This document shows positions 51,801-63,800 of a stretch of 64,000 nt of DNA, piece by piece. Each line of letters begins with the position of its first letter. Positions within the stretch are counted from its first letter, which is position 1. The DNA is from Branchiostoma floridae. Its lineage: Eukaryota > Chordata > Leptocardii > Amphioxiformes > Branchiostomatidae. Where the stretch lies: the NCBI RefSeq assembly GCF_000003815.2, contig NW_023365733.1:64001-128000 (forward strand), written 5' to 3'. The translations under genes were made by a program, and so were the position numbers. Under the pieces are notes generated by a model. The model worked only from the letters and a program-made list of their open reading frames with translations, had not been told where the DNA came from and searched no databases.

Positions 51801-54800
51801 ATTACGTCATGGGAAATGATCTCCGTTCAAGTAAAACCTAGTACATTAACGTGTGAACAAAAGTACGATGATTACACGACGTGTAAAGTTCAGGAAAGCC
51901 TGAGTTTAGCTCCTCCGACGCCTCACACCCATTTTTCAAGATGTGTTACGCCGAACGGCGGTTATACCAGCTATATAGATACAGATACAGATACAGAACA
52001 TCATGGTCACTGAAATCGTCTCCTGCTGTGGATGACTTAAATAGAAGGCTCAGGTCCTGCAACACTCTTTTACAAAGTTTGTTCTCGATTCAGCACTCAA
52101 AGGAGATGAGCACAGCACTACAGCAGCTCAAGAAAAAGACGCGTCTCAACTTGAACATATCGAATTCAAGGCATGACTAAGTTCGCAGACAGGAGACCTT
52201 TGAGTTTTCACAGTTCAATGAAGACTCTCGGACTGTATAGGAGTGTCCCCTAGTGATGTTTTCTTTGATTTATTTTTATTTTAGCACATACAACAATTAA
52301 AAGCAAATGATAAATAGAATGAAAAGTAAACATGCAGGGGGGAACAGAAGCCTGTGCAGCTTTTCATGGCTCTCCCTCAAAACTAGGTTTTAATGAAACG
52401 CAATGCACACAATCTAATTAACAATGAAACACCATCATCATCCGGGCGTGCTGGTTGCACGAATGGACATAACATCTCTATCCTCCATAGCCTTGTGCAG
52501 TTCTTCAGCCGAGGAGCCAGTATCTTCACAGATACAACATGATAAAACAGATATAACATAAAAAACACAATATACATAAATCAGGGCCAAATGAAAAAAA
52601 AAAAAACTTTGTTTATCATTTATTTAACCAGTGTGAAAGCATATGAAAATACACCAAGAAAATTATAACGCTGCAAATAATGAAAACTAAACTATCAAAT
52701 ACAGGTGAATGTCTGGCATTGTGAACCGACAACTTCGCGTACCAACAAAAACACACGGTAGCCGTAATTATTACCCATGTAGCGTGTCGTGCTATAAAAT
52801 ATACAATCAGTCTCTACAAACAGCAACCGTACAGTATCAAATAACTGAAGTACGAAAAAACAATTACTCTATCTTATCCGTGTACATTTAACCTTACACA
52901 CGCCCGGTCGCATGACCGGTCATGAGTACATACCATCTAGCATTTGGACTGTTTATCTTTACCGCGGAATTATTGATTGAAAACGCAACATGGCCAATAC
53001 TCAAGAGAAGTAATAGATCTGTTGATAATCACGAGTGCTTTGTTTTTCACAGGTAAATGTTTTCGTCGACGAGCCTAATGGTATTGTATATGATATCATG
53101 TTTGCAGTCTGCAAGTATTTTAATTTAAGAATTGTACACAGTAGACGTACAGGAATGTGTCCACGAGAATACAAGTTCGCTCATCATCATATTGTTATTA
53201 GTAGGGATGTCCCAAGGTCTGCATGAGCATATTCGTGTTTACTTTGTATGGAGTTTCTGCAATTGTACAGATGTAGACATTTGTACTGACACACACTCCA
53301 GTACAATTTATAGAAATATTTTCAACCGTTCCAATTCCGTATATATGCACGATGCAAGAAAGTGAGAGAGAGAGAGAGAGAGAGAGTGTGTGTGTATGTG
53401 TGTTTGTTTGTTTGTTTGTTTGTTTGTGTGTGTGTTTTTCTGTCTTTCTGTATATTTTATCAGCACATAACATTTGGATGAATTTTGGTAATATTTGGTA
53501 TATAGGTAAGCTTAGTTTGGGGAAGGCAAATTTCAGAATAGCATATGCGGCTCCTGGCGGCGGTTCTTGGTACCTCAAGACGTCAGCAGATAGTAACCTT
53601 GTCTACGCAGGTAGCATAAACAGACGTGTACTGACGTGAAGCTATGCAAAATGTCCATTATTTGTTAAAGGGCAACGTTGGGGAAGAAAACTCTAAATAA
53701 TTCTTAACTAGAGAAATAAACTTATTTTAACTACCTTTTCAGGTGTAAAAACACTGGTTCGGTATTTCAATTTATCAACTGTCCGAACTTTCTGAGGAAA
53801 ACAGATGGTAACGAAAGGACAGGGTAGCGTAAATTCACAATCAATGTAATGATGAATTCAGTTTTGATAATCAGCTCTTAGTGTATAAACTATATATGCA
53901 ATTACTTATCTTATCGTTCTTTTTTAATTACATGTGTATGCAAGGGTAATGACCTGCCTACTTAATACTACTTAAAATTACAAAGGGTAAAAGTCAGGAG
54001 ATTATTATTCATAAAACGAAAGTAGATACCTAGATGGTTACGCGCATTTATTCATAGGTAGGGTGACCGGCCATGTGCACATGCCATCTGGTTTGGTTTA
54101 TTCGGATCTCAATTAGTCACTATTCCTCCTGGAGTCCGGGTGAATGATGCAATATCCATGTAACTGATACGAGGTGGAGTAAATCACCAAGTCCCGATAG
54201 TAGAATTTGTACCATCGCACACCAAGGCATGCCCCTGCCCTTTTCCGAAAAGCGTGGGTTCTTTAACGTGCTTGGGTTGTGACTCTCCCCAAACACATTT
54301 AACGTCCTATCCGAGGGACGGCCCTAGCCGAAGCTAGGTGCTCATTTCACCACGGCAAGCCGTGTAAAGTGCCTTTCTCAAGGGCACAAGATCGGTGACA
54401 TAGCAGGATTCGAACTCGAGACCTCTCGGTCCCGATAGTGCCAAACACGCGATCTCACATGGTACACGGAGTTCAAATCTTTACTGCCAAATAATTGATT
54501 GAATGGAATTGCAACCATGCTGATAACCAAGCGACGTAATAGATCTGTTTATAATCATAAATGCTCTGTTTGTATGGCACTTTTGTTCTCGGCAATGCCA
54601 CAGAGGCGAGGCGAGCCTAATAGTATATTATGTGTGCAGTTTGCATATTCAAACCTGTGCAGGAAAGAGTCCACGCGTACGAAAACTTTAGTCCGCAAGA
54701 ATGTCTTCACAGGAATGTGTATCCACAGGCACACTAGAATACTCCAAGGGTTTGATGGAATGTGACTGCTGGATTATGTCCTCTTTTATTTGTACAGTTT

Positions 54801-57800
54801 CTGCAAATACACATATCTACACATTTCTACTAACACATAGCCCAGTACAATTCATAGGAATATTTCAAACCGTCGTAAGTATCCCGCCATTTACATTCCG
54901 ATTCTGTATGAGCACTGTGTAGAGAATTTAAAGATAGCTTTCTGAGTCTTGACTTTTAGATTGCAGATATGGAAGTCAAGGAAACTCAATATTTCAAAAG
55001 GATAACTGGAGATATCAGGGATTTCTGTGCTTTACAAATAGCTTAAACTGATGTGTACAGTACAAATAAAACTTATGCAAATTGCAGATTATGAAATTTT
55101 GTATAGTGTATGCAGAATTTGTAAAAACCTCAACGATTTTGTAAAACCCAATGTTTTCAATATAGGACGTCACCACATGAGGCCATATGTTTCCGTTTCA
55201 TGATTGGGCTATTTATACATGTGACATGTGTTACTGATAAAGTGAAGTACGTTGATAAATATGCAAATGAAGACCATTTTTGACTAATTGAAGAGAAAAT
55301 GCTATGATTCAATCTGGTAAATGACGGAAGGTTCGTCCTGTCCAATTTGAAACCTACTTGAAGGTGAATAACGTTGAATGTAAGTTATGCAAATGAGGAC
55401 CTAATGTGTGTTATTGGATAATCTATTTCCAACGGATTTTATACGGAGATAATTTTACAATGTGTGGAGGATGGATAGACAGTAAGTCCCTTTTAAATTT
55501 TGTGTCTGTATCTGTATGTATAGAGCCGGTATAACCGCCCTTAGGCGTAACACACCATCTAATGTTTGTAGACATAGGGAAAATACATGGTCTGTTACGT
55601 TTGCTTGTCTTGCAGAAAGTGGCACTATACAAGCCTGCAACGATGTTCCTACTACACGGCAATATCGCTGTCCTTGATATGGAAACCCAGAAGAATGTCT
55701 TGTGGTTCTGTAAAGATGCCACCGAATACCTTGTAATTGGTGACGGTAAGTAACTTGAAGACCATAATTGAAATAAAAAGGCAACAATAAACATAGCTAC
55801 TTGCAGCCATGCAGAACGTATAAGGTTTAGGCTTGCACTCTTAATTATAATCTACTATGCGAAGATAACAGTTAAGACGCGATGGTTTGGCTGCACATAA
55901 AAATAAATATCATATTTAACTAAAAAGCAAGAATCAATCTTAATAAATGGGAAGTTAAGAACCGATGCGGCAAAGCTTGCTTTAGAAAGAAAAAAATATT
56001 CAACGACTGAGGCCAGCAGTAAGAGTGTTCTGGTTAGGGGTGGGTACCGGTACAGAAACTTCAGGTCCGGTTCAGGTTCAGAGGATCAGATCCAGGTCCA
56101 GACCTGAACCAGGACCTGATTCAGTCTGAATCATACCAATGGTCCATTTCACTACAAAGAAATCTGTTTGGTGGAGTATTAGACTTTCACTGGCGTTTTA
56201 ATATCATACAACGCTAACTGCACCTGTATGATTGACTGTAAAACTTGGTAAAAATGACTGTAAACTATAATCTGCTTCGCTCTTGTTATTTTCTTCCACC
56301 TGCAAGCGCCAAAACGTGTGAATGCCTGATCAAATAATCTTTTAATTTTCTAAAAGGTCCAACATCCGGTCCACCTACTTTTTCAGTTTTTTCCGGACCG
56401 GTCCAATAAGAAAAACCGGTTTTGTACCGGTACACTGTACCGATACCCAGCCCTAGTTCTGGTCTAATATCCTTGCATTGAGCATCAAATGATTTCCCGA
56501 AAACAAGGAAATGTTATTACTTCGAGGAAATTAGACAATCTCTAGACACCACTTACTGTACGATTAAGTTTCGACCCTAAATTGATTGTTGCAGTTCGTT
56601 GATGCGCTTTGAAAGTGTTTGAGAATCCTGTCGTGCAATGCACTTCTAGGCCTTTTCAAGCAGGACATCGAATGCATATATTTTGAAATGTGGAACATAT
56701 AAGACGTAGTTTTATTTTAATATGTAATATTTGCTTTTTGCTTTCAAAGAAATACAGAGAGTTACCCCTCAAGTTGCTGCTGGGCTGATTTCTGCCGCTC
56801 TTTCTGTGTTTTGCTTCATCCTCTGTAAACCCCCTCCACCAGGTTTGTACATAATTAAGCCAGTTTTTTAAATGTCTCAGCTACTTATTTTTATGTCACT
56901 TCAGACAGCTAGATTACCACTTAAGCTTTTACAAGTTGATTTTCAAGGATGCATATACATGTAAACAGACGTACACAGTTTGCTTATTTGTCGTGTCACC
57001 TCGTCAGATACGTTGTGTATCTGACGTTATGATATGCAAAATAACAATTAATATTATTCAAGCAATTGGATATGATTTTGGAAACGGTAATCAAGCATTT
57101 TAGATAACATACGTTATTTTTTTGGCATCTATAACGCTTCCAAAAGCATATCCACGTGCTTAAGTAATTGCCATTTGGCGTATCTTGTGCAATTGATTGG
57201 ATGTCTAACCTTTATCGAGATACACCACATAAATACGTACATTAAGCACGTAGCTATCGACGCTATCGTCCCTGCTTGAAATATCCTTGTGAAAAATGAT
57301 TTCAATATTTGGTCGAATCCAGGTCTATATGTGTCCCTAAATATATATAAGGGCCATGTTGAAAAAAAATGAAATAGATACAAGTACGTATTAGCATAGT
57401 AATAGTGTTTTGTACAGTAATTGTGTTCTTGTTACATACCATTTTAATGTTGGCTTAGAATCTATTATATCAGTAATACAAAAGCAAGCAAGCTGTGATA
57501 AGAATTTTACCTCTATTAATTTGTTCATTTAGATAAGTCTGAAATTAACACAAAATAAGTAATCATAATTCTACCCAGCACCCTCTTACCCCTGTCATAC
57601 ACTTGCAGATAGAACAGTCCCCAAGATTGAATGTCCCAACGACATACACGTACCGGTGCGACCACTGGAGACGACAGCTTCGGTATCCTGGATCGAACCA
57701 ATAGCATGGGATGACAGAGATCCCTATGTATCGTGCGTACAATAACACAATTAGTGTTAATTTAGTCATCTTTACATGAGACGTTTTTCTTTCACTGTAG

Positions 57801-60800
57801 ACCTTATGAGCCATACTATATGAGGCTTTCTTCCTTCAGCTAGTCCCCAATATCATGAATATCCATCAAAGTCTGCCTAATTCGAATGCACTCGTGCGCG
57901 CGTACTCATGTACACACGCATATACACACACAGAGGCATGCACATAATCCCTTTTACATGCACATACACATAAACACGCACACACATATAACTATGTACT
58001 ATATGGATATAGATGTGTATATGTGTGTAAGTATATCTCTATCTCTTGAATAAGAAAATAGTTAAATATAAAAATAAACAGTACAGAAGTACACTTACAC
58101 TAGTTATGACAAAGTAGATGATAGGAAGAGAAATATACAAATGATAGATATAAAACTTTATTTCTCTAAATCACATAAATTCACCTGATGTATGCCCATA
58201 CTGGCTTGATTTTAAAACTTTACCTCATTACTGTACTCGTTAATAGTATTTCGATAAAGTACCAGGAAGCAATCGACCATTTTTTTTAATTATCGACCCT
58301 AGTACGGTAGGATTCCAGTATAATTGTATAAATATAAATTCATTCACTGCTACTTAAATCCAAATGAGGTAAAATAAAAGAAAGAAGAAATTGAACAAAA
58401 AAATAGATATTTATGAATATAGGACAAGAAGGGACCCGGAGTGGTTAAAACCAGGTGTGATACTTCAAAGTGGTGTGCACAAAGTCACCTATTCTGCAGT
58501 CGACGCCTCCGGTAACTCCATCTCCTGCTCATTTTTCATCATTGTTGACGGTAAGTAAAATTATTCAAGAACATATACGTACAGGGTTTTAAATCTTAAA
58601 ATGGATCATATGAATGAATAGGCACACGGAGGCCATAGAAATTGCAAACAATAAGGAGCCTCACGCAAGGTTTCAAGTCATTTGGGTTCCACTTCGATAC
58701 AATGATGCAGCCAAGGAGACCTACATGTTGTGGGCTGAGAATATGTAAGAGAACTCCTACAATCTTTAAATCTTAAAAAAGTCATTATGCAAGTTAAGAT
58801 GTAAAAAAGTATTCAGGCTTAAAATATACATTTATAGATACTTTTATAGCTATTTACATACCAAATAAATTTGTTTTTGATGTCTATAGATAATATGTCA
58901 AAATGTCCACTCAAACCCAAATCATTGTTGATTTCTGATATATGACTTTGCTATCTTACAGTCACAAGATGCCCGCATCCGTCACTCATAATTCCTCAGG
59001 TAGAAGAAGGGATTATGCTGGTCAGATTCTATCCAGACTCAACCGATTTACTTCTTGGAACGACTTTTGTAGCAACATGCAAACATGGATACACCTTAAG
59101 CGACGGTTCCTCGCAAATTTCGAGGACCTGTGGGAGTTCTGGAGCGTGGGATGGTACAGAAGTCATGTGCAGAGGTAAATGTATTTTATTTTGTACCTAG
59201 GTACCCGCTTCCGGTCTCACTAAATACCGAAAACAACCGAAAACAACCGAAAACAACTTGACCTTTACCGAAAACAACCGAAAACAACTTGAAAAATACC
59301 GAAAACAACTTGACATCTACCGAAAACAACTCGGAAAATACCGAAAACAACTCGAAATCTCCTAAAACACGCATGAACAACCGATAAGAACTCCTAAACA
59401 GACTGAAAATAACTCTTAAACAACTACTTATTTTCATTTTATTTTCATCTACTCGTAACTATCCCTTGAATTATTTTCTCCTAGGCCGACGGCGAGAATG
59501 GGGTGATTCTGAATGAAGGATTCTTCCAGAAAAGGGGATTTAGACTGTGGAAACACCTTTATATCCCACACTGTTTTATGATGTAGAACAAAATTCTTAT
59601 TTTGATCATTTAGTTTAATCCAGAATAAGGGGCCGCTGTGGTAAGACACGTTTGCGGTTTGTCCATTAAAACCGATTTGTTGTGATAGCGGAATGCGTTA
59701 AAATTGAGCAAGAAATGTACTAGATTGTTTTGGTTGCTAGAAAAAAAATGTAATACACATTTAGGTAAATGCGCAGTAGGCAGATTCAACAGTAATTAAT
59801 AAGCAAACCTATTTTCGAAGCAGTTTTGTCGGGGGATAGTAGTGACTGCGATTTCTTGTTGGGGCCACTACTACACCCCCGCTCCACCGTAACCTCTGCT
59901 TGGAGTTACACAGTAGATGCCAAGTAGTATAGATATCCATTGCTGAGTTTGCGAGTTAACCAAGCAGTCCCCGCTTATAACATACAGGATCCATTAATCT
60001 GAATTCGAACATTAATATATTCAAAAGGGCAAAGGAGATCGTTGACTCTATTATTGCTAATATTGTATTAATAACATGGGTCGTCCTAGCCTACCCCCTG
60101 TCCAAAATAAAATGAAAATTATTAAATAATAACCCATTGAAATGATTTTCTGTTGTTCATGGTTGTGTTTAGTTGTTTTCGGTTGTTTTCGGTTGTTAAA
60201 AGTTGTTTTCGGTTGTTTTCGGTTGTTTTCGGTAGTTAAAAGTTGTTTTCGGTTGTTTTCGGTAATTAAAAGTTGTTTTCGGTTGTTTTCGGTAATTAGT
60301 GAAAGTTGTTTTCGGTTGTTTTCGGTAATTAGTGAAAGTTGTTTTCGGTTGTTTTCGGTTGTTTTCAGTTGTTTTCGGTTGTTTTCGGTTGTTTTCGGTA
60401 TTTAGTGAGACCCCCTGCTTCTTCCAAAGCAGAGAAAGCATGTACCATTTTTTTTACAAGTCTTTGGTATGACTTGTCCGGCCGATATGACTGATTAGCA
60501 CTCAGCATTTAGGAAAGAGTATGGGAGTTAAACACACATCACTAACAGCGGACCAGCCCCCTGCTGTAGTGACTTGTAGCACAAATGCGTGGCTTAAAGG
60601 TCTTACAGAAATGGAGAATGGCTCCACCACTACCTATCTGCACAGATGTACGGGCAACTTTAAATTTAACTTACCTGCTTTTTAATTTAGAACTTCCAGT
60701 TTAAAGTTGATACGCGAAGCTCAGATTTACAAACCCTTTGTCAAATCAAGCACGCTGTTCATAACTCGCAGTTTTTAGCACTAAACCTCGCATTGCTATG

Positions 60801-63800
60801 CGGAGTTCCAAGACACCAAATAACATATTCAAATTAAGCAAATGTGTAAATTTCATTCATTCATAGGATGATAATCTATTTCCATGTAGGGGTGCAGTGT
60901 GATCCATTAAGGTTGCCATACAGAGGAAATGTGTCTTGTACCGATGGCAGCAACTTTCTCAGTGTGTGTACCTACAGCTGTGACGAAGGATTTGGCATAT
61001 CCAGTGGCACGAACATAGTAAGAGTGTGCACGGCGGCAGCAGAGTGGACAGGCATAGAGCCACGATGCACAGGCAAGTAAAACATACCATTTACATTTTT
61101 TTCATAATGCCGTTTTTTTCTTTGGATAGTTTGTAAAATGTCTAGGATTTGACAAATGTCTACCTATCATGAGACCAAATATTCTTTACAAAGTTGTCAA
61201 ACTTTGTCTTTTTAGCAGCTGACGGTTACTATTCATTCAATTTCAGACACGATCAAACCAGAAATCGTCGACTGCCCGGGGCCTCTCATCATCTATTATC
61301 TAGATATGAATGAGCAGGATGTGACTGTGGTTTGGGTAGAACCAACAGTAGTGGATAATGTAGACTATAGTTTGACTGCAAGCCTTTCAGAGGGGCATCC
61401 GCCAGGGTCATCATTCGCTGTGGGAACCCACAAGATTGTCTACACGGCAACTGACACGTCAGGAAATGTGGCAACTCCTTGTGAATTCACAGTGTCTGTC
61501 CGAGGTACGACGTACATGTAATAGTTACTAGTAGGTCTTAATGCTTTTAGGTCTTAATGACCATTGATCGGTCGTTTTCGACATTCCTAAGATAATAAGA
61601 CTGGGGTTTTAGGCATTTTCCTCTGCTTGATTTCTAGGTGGAAGTGATTTCTTTGGCACTTCGTTAGGGTTCTCGTGCAGTGAATGTCTCTGCTTCTATT
61701 CCACTCAGGGACAAAGTAAGGCTGGTACAAGACATTCGATATGATGTAGGATTGTAGGATTTGCTGACCATAGGATCATTTAGGTAAAAACGCGTATATG
61801 TATGAAAACATTTGTGTCACTTCATACAACAACGATTTTATTTTCAGAAATCACCTGTCCTGTTGTGTATAAGAAGCCGTATCAAATTGTGACGTGTCCG
61901 AGTGGGAACTCATACGGTTCACGTTGTGAGTTCTCGTGTGAGGATGGTTCCCGGCTCATCGGTACGAACTTTACGTACTGTGGCAGGAGAGGCGACCCTC
62001 CAGTTGGCTATTGGGACTGGGACCGGTTGGCAGGGCAGCCTTTAGGTGACGATGACGTCCTAGGTCCACCTAGATGCCAAGGTAAGCTCAAATTATAATT
62101 GTTCTACTTACTTTGTTTTGTATTTTATAGTGGGAGAATAAAGTAGTAGAATAGATCCTCGTTAGGTATAATCCTATTGATGATAATATATGTACTGTCT
62201 TTATCTCTATCAGTCTCTGTAAAAGCATTTTTACCTTCGCCGAGATGGTTATATTTTCGGTTAAGGCCTCATGTTGTGTCCCTATATGTAGGTCAACAGC
62301 ATATAACTCGAAAAGCTGTGTATGGATTTTAATGATATTTGGTATTTAAGTAGCGGTTGCGGAAAGGAAGGTCGTGTTCGAAAATGGTTGCGTAGCCTTT
62401 TTCCGTCAGGACGGTATCGGGCCGAACGTGTGCGTCCGCTTTCTCGTAAACAGTATAACTCAAGAACCCTTGAATGGATCCTGATAATATTTGGCAGGTA
62501 GGTAGGGGTCAGGAAAACGAAGGTCAAATTCGATAATGGGTCCCTCAGCGACTCCCTAAGGTAATGCAGCAAAACTTTTAATTTTGACATTTCGTGTTCT
62601 AGATATGCTGTGGTCATGATTAAGTGGTAGATAGCCCTTGGGGTAGAGAGTAAGTGCTGTGAGTTTGGACCCCCTAGCGGCATTTTTAGAACTGCAGGCA
62701 CCAATTTCCGTTCAAACCTTGGACGAGAATAACTCGAGAACATGTTGACGGATCATCATGAGTGATGACTTACATAATGTAATACTAATCATGCAAATCA
62801 AAAGCTAATTTGCATAATTAATCAGGAAAGTTCATAAATCCATGCCAACAGCAAATAACTCAAGAAGCTGTATGTGGATTTTCATGAAATTTGGTATTAA
62901 AGTAGCGGTTGTGGAAAGGAAGGTCGTGTTCGAAAATGGTCGCGTGGCATTTTTCGCCAGGACGGTAGCGGGCCGAGTGTGTGCGTCCGTTTGTTTGAGG
63001 AATGCATAACTCGAGAAGCCTTGAACGGATCCTGATAATATTTGGTAGGTGGGTATGGGTAAGGAAAACGAAGGTCGAGGTCGATAATGGGCCCCCTAGC
63101 GGCTTTTTCAGGTACTGCAGCAAAACTTCACCTTTTGACATCTCGTGTTCTGAATATGCTGTGGTCGTAATTTTTTATAGGTACCTAGCCTAAGTGATGA
63201 CGTACATAGAGTAATACTTATTATGCAAATCAACAGCTAATTTGCATAATTGATGAGGAAAGTTCATAAATCCACTGAATTCCATGATAGGGCTTTCAAA
63301 ATTGTCACATGTAGCAGAAATGTAAGAGAAATGTCCAAAACATATTAATTATGCAAATGTTGACCTGATTTACATAATTAATGAGAAACATGAACATGTT
63401 GATGGATCATCATGATTTTTGGTAAATAGATAGCCTAAGTGAAGACTTACATAGTGGGATACTTATTATACAAATTAACAGAAAATTTACATAATTAATG
63501 AGGAAAGTTTATGAAAGTGTACATAATTTCATTGTCACCTCTGCCAAGAAGTTAATGTTTTTGTGTTTTTGTGTTTGTGGGGAACACACGTTCATGCAGT
63601 CGTTTGCTATTGGGGTAGGTCCTCTTTAGTGATACTAGTACATGAATAAGACCATAAAGTCTTGAATAAAGGCATGAATATTTGGCGAAGGGATGTGTTC
63701 GTGGAACTCTAGTTGTCCATAGTTTCAAGAGTTAACGTTGTGTAAGTGTATTATTGTATTGCTCTTTAGGGTCCAACGCACGGTGTCAATATGAAGCTTT

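Noticed and set aside
53035-53226. Possible gene D exon reading VNVFVDEPNGIVYD
   Set aside because: Part of a tandem-duplicated block whose other copy is not open; the phase 0-0 link from exon 2 to the exon at 55616 needs no extra exon.
53500-53591. Possible gene D exon reading APGGGSWYLKTSADS with donor gcag|gtagca
   Set aside because: Acceptor is weak and the outgoing phase 1 does not fit the phase-0 exon at 55616; kept only as a possible alternative exon.
60142-60441. Repetitive GCFRLFSV and TENNRKQPK frames
   Set aside because: Both strands of the ttgttttcgg decamer array; no codon structure beyond the repeat.
62282-63141. Two minus-strand frames sharing FVFLT..LPNIIRI text
   Set aside because: They arise from the duplicated R1 repeat unit; the same DNA occurs in other introns without open frames.
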